Positions 19,819-30,122 of a DNA stretch of 64,000 nucleotides are shown in pieces. This DNA comes from Rhodococcus sp. IITR03 (GTDB lineage: Bacteria > Actinomycetota > Actinomycetes > Mycobacteriales > Mycobacteriaceae). The first letter of the stretch is position 1. Each line of letters starts with the position of its first letter. Under the pieces are notes generated by a model. It searched no databases and was not told the origin of the DNA. It worked only from the letters and a program-made list of their open reading frames with translations. The translations under genes and the position numbers were made by a program. Where the stretch lies: NCBI GenBank assembly GCA_001017865.1, contig LATQ01000418.1:1-64000 (forward strand), in the 5' to 3' direction.

Positions 19819-21210
19819 GTGGAGAATCGAGAGAATCGTTTCGCGATCGTTGGCGCCGGGCCGAACGGTCTTATTGCCGCCCGTGCTTTCAAGCGGGGCG
19901 GATTGGACATCGACATTCTTGAGCGGCACGACGCTGTCGGCGGAATCTGGAACATCGACAATCCCAACAGCCCGGTCTACGAGTCGTGCAACTTCATCTC
20001 GGACCGAGCCAGTAGCGCCATGGTCGGTTATCCCATGCCGGAAGGCATCCCGGTCTTCCCCACCTGGCACGAAGTCCGCGACTTCATACGCGCGTTCGCG
20101 CGCGACAACGATCTCGACCGGCACGTAGTTACCGGAAAAGAGGTGACCAAGGCATACCCGGTCGAGACTGCCGAAGGGCAGCGGTGGGTTGTCGAGACGT
20201 CGGACGGAGCCGAGGCACTGTACCGCGGTGTCGTTTGGGCCTGCGGCCTCCAGCGAACCCCCTACCTGCCCGCGATCAACGGAATCGAGAATTTCGAGGG
20301 CGAGGTCATTCACAGCAACAAGTACAAGCGAATCGAGCAGGTCGTAGGCAAGCGGGTCCTGGTTATCGGCGCGGGTAACAGTGGCGTCGATATCGCGTGC
20401 GACGCCGCAATGGCGGGCGCGATGGCACATCTATCTGTGCGCCGCGGATACCATTTCTTCCCGAAGCTCCTCTTCGGCCAGCCGATCATGCAGCTACTGA
20501 GCCGTACCGGCAAGGTTCCCACAGCAGTCACTCCGCTCAATGAGTTGACCGAGGCCGAAGCGATGCAGTTGGCCCTCGAAAGCGTCGGAGACCTTACGTC
20601 GTTCGGTCTGCAGAAGCCCGATCACGAAGTCGGTGCCACGCACTACATCATGAATGACCAAGTGCTGTACCAGATTGCCCACGGACATCTGCAGGCGCAT
20701 CAGGACATCGAGTCGATCGATGGGAAGACCGTTCGGTTCGTTGGTGGCACCACTGCCGAGGTCGACCTCATCATCTGTGCAACGGGGTACATCTTCGATA
20801 TTCCGTGGCTCGATCCGAATCTACTCGATTGGGATGAGGGATCACCGAAGTTCCATCTCGGCGCTCTTTCGAGCAAGGTCGAGGGGTTGTACGCGGCCGG
20901 GGCCGTACACTTCCCGGGCCTTACCTACTTGACCTGGGACCGCTTGATTCAGCTTGCGGTATGGGACGCCAAGCGGCTGATGACAGGCGAAGGGCAGGAG
21001 TTTCGTGACGAGATCATGGACTACGACCCGGTGCTGAAGAACGACAACCTCGTCAAGACGCACCGCAACATCAATCAGTACGACATGGCCAAGCTCATGG
21101 CTATGACAGAGGAACTGCAGAATCGCTATGGCATCGAGATGCCGGCCTCTGCTGCAGATGATTTCTACAGCCGCACTCCTGCGGAAAAGCTTCGTACAGC
21201 TACGCTCTAG
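19819..21210 (+). CDS. Flavin-containing monooxygenase family protein
   Basis: NADPH- and FAD-dependent oxygenase family (dimethylaniline monooxygenase-like), about 463 residues and intact. The GTG at 19819 follows AGAGGAAAA. The FAD motif GAGPNGLIAARAF is at the N-terminus, the FMO fingerprint FEGEVIHSNKYK in the middle, the NADPH motif GAGNSGVDIAC after it, and ICATGY towards the C-terminus. The fingerprint has SNKYK rather than the tryptophan of type I Baeyer-Villiger enzymes, so N- or S-oxygenation or type II Baeyer-Villiger chemistry are all possible. An upstream in-frame ATG (19687) would add 44 unconserved residues. Confidence 0.85.
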   Translation: MENRENRFAIVGAGPNGLIAARAFKRGGLDIDILERHDAVGGIWNIDNPNSPVYESCNFISDRASSAMVGYPMPEGIPVFPTWHEVRDFIRAFARDNDLDRHVVTGKEVTKAYPVETAEGQRWVVETSDGAEALYRGVVWACGLQRTPYLPAINGIENFEGEVIHSNKYKRIEQVVGKRVLVIGAGNSGVDIACDAAMAGAMAHLSVRRGYHFFPKLLFGQPIMQLLSRTGKVPTAVTPLNELTEAEAMQLALESVGDLTSFGLQKPDHEVGATHYIMNDQVLYQIAHGHLQAHQDIESIDGKTVRFVGGTTAEVDLIICATGYIFDIPWLDPNLLDWDEGSPKFHLGALSSKVEGLYAAGAVHFPGLTYLTWDRLIQLAVWDAKRLMTGEGQEFRDEIMDYDPVLKNDNLVKTHRNINQYDMAKLMAMTEELQNRYGIEMPASAADDFYSRTPAEKLRTATL

Positions 21211-21233
21211 AAGGTCTCGCGGTCCGAAGTGAA

Positions 21234-21287
21234 CCCAGTTGATCCTGTGAACTGCTCCCCTTGCCGGCTTTCATGGGATCAACTGGG
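21234..21287. repeat. Inverted repeat with IS3-like end sequence
   Basis: Arms CCCAGTTGATCC (from 21235) and GGATCAACTGGG (ending at about 21287) face each other across about 30 nt. Between them lies TGAACTGCTCCCC, which resembles IS3-family terminal repeats that begin TGA. It follows the monooxygenase stop by 24 nt. It may act as a terminator, be an IS scar, or both. The stretch from here to 21770 shows no recognisable gene. Confidence 0.35.
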
Positions 21288-21769
21288 GCAACATCGCCAC
21301 GCGTGGACATGAGTGTTGATCGGTCCCAGCGCTCCGCGCTCGGAGCAAGAGGCGTGGTCAGGTTCGGGTCGAGGCGCAAAAGCGTCGGAAGCACCCGCAG
21401 CGTCGGACCGAGGTGCGCTAGGACGATGACCGGACCTGCCGAGTTGAGACGATCGACATTCGATGCATGTGACACGAATTTCCGAATGCTCGAGACTCCA
21501 CGAGGAGCGTCCCTGTCAATGCGATCGGTGACCAACGGGCGGGAATACGAACATCGTGATCGCATCGAGCAACGGTCGTCACTGTGTCAGCACGCACCGA
21601 AATGCGAAGCTGCCACAAATATTTGAAGAAATAGAAACATAAGGCGTGACGTACCACAGCTCGAATATCACAAATGCCAACCCGTCTGATCGATGGTCTC
21701 ATCCGTCAGAAGGGACACTGCACCGAGCATGCTTGCAGGGCAACGAACCTGACCCTCCGGCGGGATCGC

Positions 21770-22160
21770 CCGATCTTCTTCTGCATTTGCGGTGGATGGG
21801 GGAGCAGTGGATGGGTCCACGTCCACTTGCCCACCGGGGCGAAGTGTCGTCGACGCAGGCGTCACCGCGATCTCAGTGTCTAATTATGACTCGACTGCGA
21901 GAACCGCAGCAGCAGCGATGTCATCGAAGCCCTCAATCTCGAGCGCCAACGCCGTAACGATAGGCGTGCCCACGTGAGAGGCCGCCAGGCTGGGAACGAT
22001 CAAGTCGGCGTGGATAACGTCCTCGGCGTACTAGCCGGCAGCATCGACTCCGCGCTTCTAGGGTTGGACGAACAAGCGATCCACGAGTTCACCAGCGATC
22101 ATGTCGTCGTCCCACGAGGTTTCCGACGCGACCTCGGTATCAACCACCGTGCGCAGCACT
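21770..22160 (+). pseudogene. Relic of an FMN-dependent alpha-hydroxyacid dehydrogenase, MftD-like
   Basis: Only the C-terminal third is visible, in pieces across frames: RWMGEQWMGP, VVDAGVTAISVSN, SSDVIEALNL, and the longer GVDNVLGVLAGSIDSALLGL followed by IHEFTSDHVVVPRGFRRDLG. The order and wording match the end of the FMN TIM-barrel enzymes encoded with mycofactocin biosynthesis (MftD). The substrate-binding and FMN motifs are broken and no start exists, so it is dead. It lies directly upstream of a mycofactocin-coupled SDR, which supports the assignment. Confidence 0.6.
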
Positions 22161-22209
22161 TCAGCGCCGTCAGATCCGCACGACTGGATCTCCGCGAAAG
22201 GAATGTCTT

Positions 22210-23051
22210 ATGTCTGCACAGAAACTGTCCGGTAAGGTCGCTTTGATCACCGGTGCCGCCCGCGGTCAAGGCCGCGCCCATGCCATCAAACTGGCAAGCG
22301 AAGGTGCCGACATCATCGCCGTCGATCTACTCGAGCAGGTTGCTTCGGTTCCTTACCCTATGGCCACTCAAGAGGATCTGGACGAGACGGTCCGGCAGGT
22401 GGAGGGTTTGGGCCGCAAGATCATCTCCCGTAAGGCCGATGTGCGCGACGCTGCCGGTCTCGAATCTGCGGTGAACGACGGTGTTGCCCAGCTCGGCCGC
22501 CTCGACATCGTGCTGGCCAACGCCGGGATCGTCAGTTATGCGCCGGTTCGAGAGGTGACCGCCGAGATGTGGCGCGACATAATCGATATCGATCTGACCG
22601 GTGTGTTCAACACGGTGCAAGCTGCGCTTCCGCATTTCGACGCGCACGGCGAGGGTGGTTCGATTGTGATCACCAGTTCGACCGCTGGACTCAGGGCACT
22701 CAGAACCTCGTACACTACGCATCAGCCAAGCACGGAATCGTCGGCATGATGAAGGTTTTAGCGAATGAGCTGGCTCCACAAAAGATTCGCGTCAACACCG
22801 TACATCCGACCTCGGTGAACAACGATATGGCCAATAATGTGTCGACCTACGCATTGATGGTTCCCGGTAAGACTCCCTCGGAGATCACCAAGGATGAGGC
22901 GCTGCCCGTTTTCGAGACCATCAACGCACTTCCTGTGTCGTTGATCGAGTCGGAAGACGTCAGTAACGCAGTCCTGTTCCTTGTCAGTGACGATGCACGC
23001 TACGTCACCGGCGTCCAATTCCCTGTGGACGCTGGCGCCGCGAACAAGTAA
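22210..23051 (+). CDS. Mycofactocin-coupled SDR family oxidoreductase; one frame break near 22698
   Basis: Short-chain alcohol dehydrogenase of the group with tightly held NAD that depends on mycofactocin as electron acceptor (carveol-dehydrogenase-like). The ATG at 22210 follows AAAGGA. Motifs: TGAARGQGRAHA, the group's characteristic insertion with VPYPMATQEDLDETV, LANAGI, and YASAKHG with the catalytic Tyr and Lys. Adding one G near 22698 joins the halves into about 280 residues ending DARYVTGVQFPVDAGA. No mftA-F genes are in the window. The natural substrate is probably a secondary or terpenoid alcohol, by family only. Confidence 0.88.
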
Positions 23052-23191
23052 CAATCCACGCTACAGAGCATCTTCGAGTGGGCCGCGGGTGCCCGACCCG
23101 TCACGTAACCCCTCGCCGGGGCGGCAGGGCAACTATGGGGTGTTCGGCCGCGACCGCCGGACGTTGTCCGGAACCAGGCGATCGATCACAT

Positions 23192-23231
23192 CCAGCTGAC
23201 CCGTACGGTGAACACCGTACGGGTCAGCTGG
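23192..23231. terminator. Long GC-rich hairpin downstream of the SDR
   Basis: A 19-bp perfect inverted repeat (CCAGCTGACCCGTACGGTG and its complement) with a two-base centre lies 140 nt after the SDR stop. It is a good candidate for a rho-independent-like terminator, though without a T-run. Confidence 0.7.
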
Positions 23232-23423
23232 CGAAGACTTACTCACGGTGCTCGCACCCTGGCCTCGAACGGTGAGATCGAAGTCGGGACCGATGGACGT
23301 TCATACTTCGGCAACCAACCCGAGGGCGCCCGAGGTGGCGTGTGGGCCATCATAACGTGATCTTTCACTCCGCCAACGGCACTCGATAAGTCTCGCGGGA
23401 ATTCGCAGACGTGTGACGGAAGT

Positions 23424-23690
23424 TTGGTCTCACGGCCGCAGGGGTGCGGTCGGAACAAGAGGGACAATGCTGCCGAGTCGTGGAACGTGACGCTGAAATG
23501 GGAGACGCTGCAAGGCCGGCAGTGCTGGAACGGTGGAGTGAGGCGCGGACTGAGGTCTTCCGTTGGATTACGCGCTACGCCACCCGAATGGGACATCCCA
23601 TTCTCGGTCAGATCTATCCGATCGAGCTCGAGCAGCACTCGGCTCTGCTGGCCCTCACCGTGTACGAATCGGTGTCCATATCTCAGGAGA
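23424..23690 (+). pseudogene. IS3-family transposase OrfB C-terminal fragment
   Basis: The end of an integrase-core transposase is readable: DNAAESWNVTLKWETLQGR in one frame, then ARTEVFRWITRYATRMGH and LGQIYPIELEQHSALLAL in another. This corresponds to the final 70 or so residues around the DDE glutamate region. The rest of the element is absent, so it is a scar. It abuts the end of the sensor kinase gene encoded on the other strand. The 370 nt between the SDR stop and this fragment hold only the hairpin. Confidence 0.75.
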
Positions 23691-23763
23691 AGTTCGATAT
23701 CGATGCCGGCACTCTCCGGGACGTGGCATTGCCACTGTCAACTCGAGCGCGGTGCGTAGGAAC

Positions 23764-25750
23764 CTACGGTGTCTGAATCAAGGAGGCCACGTGGACGTTG
23801 GGTGGTGCTCGATAAGATCTGGCGTCCGGTTCGGTGATCAGGGGGGACGGAAGATAGACGCTTGCGGTAATCCCTCGTGCCGCATCATCGTTGGCCGTAG
23901 GGCGAAGCCTCACCTGCAACCTATGACGCCGTGCGATCCGTCCTACCACATAGAGTCCCATGTGTCGGGTCGCCTGCGCATCGATCTCCATGCCTTCCGC
24001 GAGTCGGTAGTTGATCCTGTTCAGTTCCGGCGCGGAGATCCCTGGTCCACGATCTACGATTTCTATCAGTAGGCCGTGCTCGACCGCGGGGGACACAATG
24101 AGGGCCACGGAATTGTTCGGACCCGAGGCCTGAAGGGAATTGTCCAGCAGTTCGGTGAAGAGATGGATCAGATCATCGACTGTATTGCCGGCGATGGTCA
24201 CTGGCGGAACCGCGCCCAGGCGTACCTGTTGGTAGCTTTCGACTTGCGAGACTGCGGCGCGCAGTACATCTTCGAGTAGCGTGGCGCCACGAGACGTCCG
24301 GCGACTTCGGGTACCGGCCAGCACCAGCAAGGAATCGCCGATGCGGCGCATGCGGGCGGCCAGATGATCGAGCTCGAACAGACTCTGCAGCCGCCCAGGA
24401 TCGCGTTCCTTGAACTCCAGCATCTCGATGAGCACGAGTTGCTGGTCGACCAAGGATCGGTTGCGGCCCGCGAGAGTATCGAGCATGGTGGTGATCTGGC
24501 GACGTAATGCTGCTTGTTCGGCCGCCAGGAAGAGCGCCTGTGAATTCACCCCGTCGACGCACGGGCGACCTGCCCGATTTCCTCGGCTGTGTTGATTCCG
24601 ATCGGGGCAATCGTAACGGTGTTGGGGTCGGTGTCGCTGCGAATGGCGGCAACCGCGGCGGGTAGGTCGTAGTTGGCGGCGCGGATGGTGCCGTCGCGCA
24701 GCCTATGCAGGGACGAGACGATCAGTCTCGTCAAGGAGAAAGTGATCGCCACCGCACCGGCGATCGCGATTGCGATCAGGACGGCGGTGCGGATTGCTGT
24801 GTCTCGTGCTGCATTACGCTGCGCGTCCAGCTCAGTGATGATCCGGTCAATTGACGCTTCCATCAGTCGATCGCCGATTTCCACACTGCTGAGCAACGAT
24901 TCGGTGAGGTCGGGTGTGCGCGTCGTTGAAGTGGTGGGACTCAGTAGCAGCATATGGCGGTGTTGTGCCGCCGTCTGCAGTTCAGTGAGTGCCTGCTGGT
25001 CTTCGTAGGTGCCCTGTAACCCTGAGAGCAAGGCCCGTTCGGTGGCGAAGGCGGTTTCGAGTAGCTGTTGGGCCACGTCCGAGTCCGCGACGGATCGTGT
25101 GAATGCGACGGCCTGGTCGAATGGAGCCAGGCGGACCTGCCACAAATCCAACAAGCGTTCCGACTCGGTGAGCGCGGAGGCATTCTCTGATTGATCGATC
25201 AGAGCGCGCACCGTGTGCTGGACCTGCATACCGAAGACGCGCATCTGCTCGATTCGCGTCGACATGGAGGTGCTTCGAGTGGCGGCAGCGCGGGCCAATT
25301 CTCGACCGTCGAGTAGAATGCGGTTGATACCGTCGGACACAGTCGGGTCGAGGTCGGCGCGCTTCGCTAGAGCTTCGACGGTTGCAGTGTAATCGTCGAA
25401 AACCGCGTTGTTCTCGTCGAGCGAGAGTCCGAACTCTGCCACTCCGACGGTGGCACCCACGCTGGTGGCGTACCGCATGATTGCCGGCAGGGTCGAGATC
25501 TGTTCGGCGAGTTGCTCCGAGCGAGATGCACGCTGTATCTCAACTGCGATCTGCCGCCGCCCATCGTGATAAGTACGAGCAGTGGCACCGCGACGATCAC
25601 TGCGGCCTTCGTGCGGACGCTCCAGTCGCGGGGATGGGTGCGCCGCGGTTCGGCCGAGGTCGTCAAGGGATGGACTTTCGTGGGGTGGGGGAGAAGGCAG
25701 CGCCCGCTGCCGGTTTCGGGGAATTCCGTGCCTGGGCTTGATTGAATCAA
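23764..25750 (-). CDS. Sensor histidine kinase with nitrate/nitrite-sensing (NIT-like) extracellular domain; two frame breaks
   Basis: About 662 residues when frames are joined near 25555 and 24552. The order is a cytoplasmic N-terminus, TM helix TKAAVIVAVPLLVLITMGG, a helical extracellular sensor region, a second TM helix (VLIAIAIAGAVAITFSLTRL), HAMP, then the kinase core with FELDHLAARMRRIGDSLLV (phospho-acceptor His), the N box ELLDNSLQASGPNNSV, DRGPGIS and HMGLYVVGRIA. The layout matches actinobacterial conservon (CvnA-type) kinases, normally followed by roadblock, DUF742 and GTPase genes. None follows here; an IS3 scar does. The C-terminus may be shortened by that event. Confidence 0.8.
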
Positions 25751-26250
25751 CCAATCATGTTGGCACGCATAAATTCGCAGGCCGCAGAGATGTTAAACAG
25801 TGCTCGACCGGATAGTCAAGATCGACACCGGGAGAGGGCGGCAGTACCCGACGTGCAGTATGCATACTGACTGTACGGCGCAGAACACCGAACCGATGTC
25901 GCTTGTGCTTCTCTCCGGGTGAGAAAATAGACCTCATGGCTGATTGTGAGAGGTGGGCCGTCAGCCGTTCCATGCCACCTGATGGTGCGATCGGAGTTGA
26001 TGAGGCACGTGTCCGCAGAGACCACCGCCGGATATGACACAAGGACATCCGCCGCATCCGCGCCCGTTGTGATCCGCAGGTTGCCTCGGCAATAGTCCGA
26101 AACTCGTTGCGGACGTGTTCCTCACTGCATCGATCGGGGTCCCATTTCACCCGAAGTGCACCATAGTGACTTCACCCTTCGTTACGTTGTCCCCGTACTT
26201 CCTGCGGCCCCGACGCGGCCGTGTGAGTTGTCGCACGGCCGCGCCCCAGG
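25751..26250. other. About 500 nt without a recognisable gene
   Basis: Between the sensor kinase start and the aldehyde dehydrogenase stop. Open frames on the minus strand here (for example 25755-26150) show no family resemblance and have unusual composition. A hairpin-like GTGCGACAACTC region near 26230 may end the aldehyde dehydrogenase transcript. Nothing else is supported. Confidence 0.4.
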
Positions 26251-27691
26251 TCATCGTGCGTCGAGATAGATGCTCTTGAGCTGTTGGTAACTGGCCAGTC
26301 CTTCGGGCCCGAGTTCCCGTCCGAGTCCACTGTTTTTGATTCCGCCGAACGGGGCGGTCGGGTCGTTGGCGTAGCCGTTGATGCCGACCGTGCCGGTGGC
26401 GATGTTGCGGGCGAAACGCGCACCGCGCTCGGGGTCCGCAGTCCAAATCGATCCCCCAAGACCGTAGTCCGAGTGGTTAGCGATGGCGACGGCTTCGGCC
26501 TCGTCCGCGTAGGGGATTACCGACAGCACCGGCCCGAAGATCTCCTCTTGCGCGATCGTGTGCCCTGTCTGAACGTCGGCGAAGACCGTTGGCTCGACGA
26601 ACCAGCCGTGATCTACACCGACAGGACGCTTTCCGCCGGTGGTGATTCGCCCGCCGTCGGATCTGCCTTTCTCGATGTAGCCCTCGACGCGGTCGCGTTG
26701 GCGGGACGAGACCAGCGGTCCCATCTGGGTCGTGTCGGAGAGTGGGTCTCCCACCGACAGGCTCTTGGCGAGATCGGTGATGGTATCGACGATCTCGTCG
26801 TAACGGGAGCGCGGCGCGAGGATGCGGGTGCCCAACCAGCAGATCTGCATTGTTGAGCAGAGTCGCCGCATAGAAGGACTCGATGTTCGCGGCAAGGTCG
26901 GCGTCATCGAGCACCACGGCAGCGGACTTGCCGCCGAGCTCTAGCGTGACCGGACGCAGAAGTTCACCGCATGTGCGGCCGATTGCCCGGCCGGCAGCAG
27001 TAGAGCCGGTGAACGACATCTTGTCGATGCCCGGGTGAGCCACCAGGTAGGCGCCGAGCTCCCGTCCGCCGGGGACGATGTTGAGCACACCTGCAGGCAG
27101 ACCTGCCGCGATTGCGGCCTCGGCCATCAAGAAGGCATCGAGGACGGTCTCTGGAGATGGTTTGAGGACCACGGTGCAACCGGCGGCGAGTGCGGGAGCG
27201 AGCTTGAGGAACGTGATCGCTTGGGGGACGTTCCACGGTACGATCGCGCCGACCACGCCGATGGGCGCGCGGGTGACGAGGGTCGACCTCCCAGCATGCC
27301 AGGTCGGATCTCGTCTTCCTGTTTGGCTGCCATCTCGCGTAGTACCGGAGCAGGATGGGCGGGAATCCGCCTCGAACTGCCGGGCCAGACTGATGGGCAT
27401 GCCGTTTTGGCTGCTCACCCGGATGGCGGTCTCTTCGGCGCGAGATTCGAGTTCATCAGCGAAGCGGCCCAGTACTTCGGCGCGCCGGGCGGCGCTCCAC
27501 GAAGCCCAGCCGTCCGGCCCGATGAACGCCGCGCGGGCAGCGTCGACCGCGTCGTCGATGTCGGCCTCGGTACCGTCCGGTACCGAGCCGATCCGCTGTT
27601 CGGTACTCGGCGAGATGACCGGGATCGTCGCATCGCCGGACGGCTGTGCCCATCCGCCGCGGATATAGAGATCGGTGTAGTCGATCGTCAT
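26251..27691 (-). CDS. NAD(P)-dependent aldehyde dehydrogenase; several frame breaks
   Basis: Oxidises an aldehyde to the acid, here probably the product of the neighbouring alcohol dehydrogenase. The start ATG at 27691 has GAAGGA upstream; about 480 residues in total. Motifs: GAIVPWNVPQ, KLAPALAAGCTVVLKPSPET, the Rossmann FTGSTAAGRAIGR, the glutamate in LELGGKSAAVVLDDAD, the catalytic cysteine in QICWLGTRI and EEIFGPVLSVIPY. A compensating pair of frame changes around 27290-27350 garbles about 30 residues and another near 26850 lies at the catalytic cysteine. All key residues are encoded. It is the last gene of the P450 operon. Confidence 0.88.
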
Positions 27692-27723
27692 GGGGTGTCC
27701 TTCTCGGAAAGTATGTGGGGTGG

Positions 27724-28829
27724 TCAGTCCTGCACGAGTACGGGCTTGAGCACCTCGCCTCGGTGCTGGGCTGCGATCGCGTCGTTGATCTTCGCGAAGG
27801 GGAAGGTGGTGACCAGCTTTTCGAGCGGGAACCGGCCCGCCTTGTACAGTGCGACCAGTTCGGGGATGAACTCGTCGGGAACGCTGTCGCCTTCGATGAT
27901 TCCGGTGATCGTCAGTCCCATCGCGAGGGAATTGATGATGTTCAACGGCACAGATGCGGCAGGGTCGGCGGGCACGCCGATGAGGCCGATCTTGCCGTGG
28001 AAGGTCATGGCGCCGACGAGTGACTCGATCACGGCGGGGACACCGGAGGTATCGATCGCGTAGTCGACACCGGCCGGGACGATGGCCCGGACCTGCTCGG
28101 CAAGTGGGCCGGCAGCCGGATCGACGACGTGGGTAGCGCCGAGTTCGAGGGCGAGGTCGCGCCGGGACCGGTGGGGTTCGACGGCGATGATAGTGGTGCA
28201 GCCCTGCACGACGGCGCCCATGACGCAGCTAAGCCGACGGAGCCGGCGCCGGCGACCAGTAGTGCCGAGCGGGGTCGGCAGTTGAGAGAGCGCATCACTG
28301 CGCCGGCACCGGTCTGAATTCCGCAGCCGAGGGGAGCGAGGAGTTCGGCCGGGACGTCGTCGGGAACCTTCACGACGTTGCGTTCGAAGGCGAGGCTGTA
28401 CGTGGCGAAGGAGGACTGGCCGAAGAACAGGCCGGTGAGGCGCTCGCCGTCGGGGGTGGACAGCGGTCCTGTGCCGTCGTCGCGCACCCCGTCGTAGGCG
28501 AGGTGCATGAATTGGTGGCAGTAAGAGGGTGCGCCCGTGCTGCATGAGGGACAGGTTCCGCAACTGTTGAAGGTGATGGCCACGCGGTCGCCGGGGGTGA
28601 CCTTGGTGACGTCGGGGCCGACTTCCCGTACGATCCCGCATCCTTCGTGACCGAGGACAGCGGGTAGTGCGGTCGGAAGGGCGCCGTCGCGTGCAGCAAG
28701 GTCGGTGTGACAGATCCCGACAGCCTCGATCTCGACAAGGACCTCGCCGGCCCGCGGTCCCTCGATCGTGATCGGTTCGAGGGTGAATTCGGCGTGCGGC
28801 TCTCTCGCGACTGCTGCGAGTGCTTCCAT
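27724..28829 (-). CDS. Zinc-dependent alcohol dehydrogenase (aryl/terpenyl alcohol type); one frame break near 28230
   Basis: NAD-dependent oxidation of a primary alcohol to an aldehyde. About 368 residues. Catalytic zinc ligands lie in GICHTDL and GHEGCGIVREVG; the structural zinc site CGTCPSCSTGAPSYC has all four cysteines. The Rossmann GAGSVGLA is followed by the frame break near 28230 and then IAVEPHRSRRDLALELGATH. The ATG at 28829 is preferred because GGAG stands 8 nt before it; an ATG at 28844 is also in frame. Location between ferredoxin reductase and aldehyde dehydrogenase suggests it acts on the P450 product. Confidence 0.88.
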
Positions 28830-28888
28830 CGTCAGGTACTCCATGTCTTGAAGGCCGAACCGGTGGGGTCGGCGGAAACCGAAATGTT

Positions 28889-30118
28889 CTACAGAACGGT
28901 GTCCCGCAATGAGGTCGCGGGATCGGCTAGTGCGGTGGGATCGAGCTTGGTGCGGTTACCGATGAAGCGTTTACCGGCCATGAATTCGGCTGCGGCGTTG
29001 ACGGTCTCGACCGCGACGGGCACGGCGTCGCTGTCGAGGTGGAACAAGGCGAAGGAGAACGCGGACGGGTCTCCGCGCAGGACTGCCCGGGTGCCGAAAT
29101 CAACCATCCCGGCCATCTTCATCTTCAGGTCGAACTGATCGGACCAGAACCACGGCACCTCGTGGGGCGGCAGTGGTGCGCCGGTGATGACGGCTGCTGC
29201 TTGTTTCGCTTGCTCTACCGCGCTGGGGATACTTTCCAGTCGCACCATCTTGCCCAGGGTGTCGTGCTGACGGTAGGTCACGTCTCCGATCGCGAGAACA
29301 TGTGGGTCGCTCGTGCGGGTCGAACCGTCCACCACGATCCCGGTGAGGCAGTCGATGCCCGCGTCCCGAGCCAGTGTGTCGTTGGGGATCGCTCCGACGC
29401 CCACCAGCACCAGGTCACAGGCGATCGTGGTGCCGTCGGCGAGGGTGACTCCGCCGACACGACCGGCTGTCCCGATCACCTCCCGGACCTCGGTTCTCGT
29501 GAGGATCCGCGTACCGCGGTCGCGGTGGAACTGGGTGAGGACAGTCGAAAGCTCCGGACTGGCGACTCGGGCCAGTACCCGATCCTCTCGTTCGACGATT
29601 GTCACCTCGCACCCGCGGGCACGGGCCGATGCGGCGACCTCTAGTCCGACGTACCCACCGCCGACGATGGCCAGTGAGGATCCGGTGTGGACCGCCTCGC
29701 GCAGTCGGGCGGCGTCGGCGAGGGTGCGCAGGCTCAGGACACCGTCGAGGTCGCCTCCGGGGAGGGTCAGGGTCCGTGGTGCGGCACCGGTTGCGAGGAC
29801 GAGCGTCGTGTACTCGAGGATCGCGCCGGATGCCGTCGTTGCGGCTCGGGCGTGGCGATCGATGTGTACGACCGGATCGTCCAGTCGGGTCTCGATGGCG
29901 TTGTCGGTGTAGAAGGATTCCGGTTTGAGCCATTGCACGAACTCGTCGTCGGCGTACTTCTTCGACAGCGGTGGGCGGTGATACGGCGGATGTGCTTCTT
30001 CCCCGGACAGGACGATGCGACCGTCGAACTTCTGTTGCCGCAGCATGCCGGCGAGTGTGCCGCCGGCATGTCCGGCTCCGACGATCACCACGGTGGGTGA
30101 TGGGTGGGGCGTGAGCAT
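28889..30118 (-). CDS. Ferredoxin reductase (FAD, putidaredoxin-reductase type)
   Basis: Passes electrons from NADH to the [2Fe-2S] ferredoxin that feeds the P450. The 409-residue protein is intact. Motifs: GAGHAGGTLAGML (FAD), RPPLSKKY, LATGAAPR, GGGYVGLEVAASARARG (NAD) and AIGDVTYRQ. The ATG at 30118 lies 4 nt after the P450 stop, so the two are tightly coupled. The C-terminal domain (WFWSDQFDLKMKMAG) is typical of the class that includes terpredoxin and putidaredoxin reductases. Confidence 0.93.
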   Translation of the reverse strand: MLTPHPSPTVVIVGAGHAGGTLAGMLRQQKFDGRIVLSGEEAHPPYHRPPLSKKYADDEFVQWLKPESFYTDNAIETRLDDPVVHIDRHARAATTASGAILEYTTLVLATGAAPRTLTLPGGDLDGVLSLRTLADAARLREAVHTGSSLAIVGGGYVGLEVAASARARGCEVTIVEREDRVLARVASPELSTVLTQFHRDRGTRILTRTEVREVIGTAGRVGGVTLADGTTIACDLVLVGVGAIPNDTLARDAGIDCLTGIVVDGSTRTSDPHVLAIGDVTYRQHDTLGKMVRLESIPSAVEQAKQAAAVITGAPLPPHEVPWFWSDQFDLKMKMAGMVDFGTRAVLRGDPSAFSFALFHLDSDAVPVAVETVNAAAEFMAGKRFIGNRTKLDPTALADPATSLRDTVL

Positions 30119-30122
30119 CGTG

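Noticed and set aside
19819..21210. Calling the flavin monooxygenase a type I Baeyer-Villiger enzyme
   Set aside because: The fingerprint reads FEGEVIHSNKYK, without the tryptophan and W[PD] ending that defines type I enzymes.
21211..21770. A complete IS3 element between the monooxygenase and MftD relic
   Set aside because: Only an end-like sequence and an inverted repeat were seen; no transposase coding is recognisable in this interval.
25755..26150. 131-codon minus-strand open frame upstream of the sensor kinase
   Set aside because: No family resemblance and unusual residue composition; left as gap sequence.
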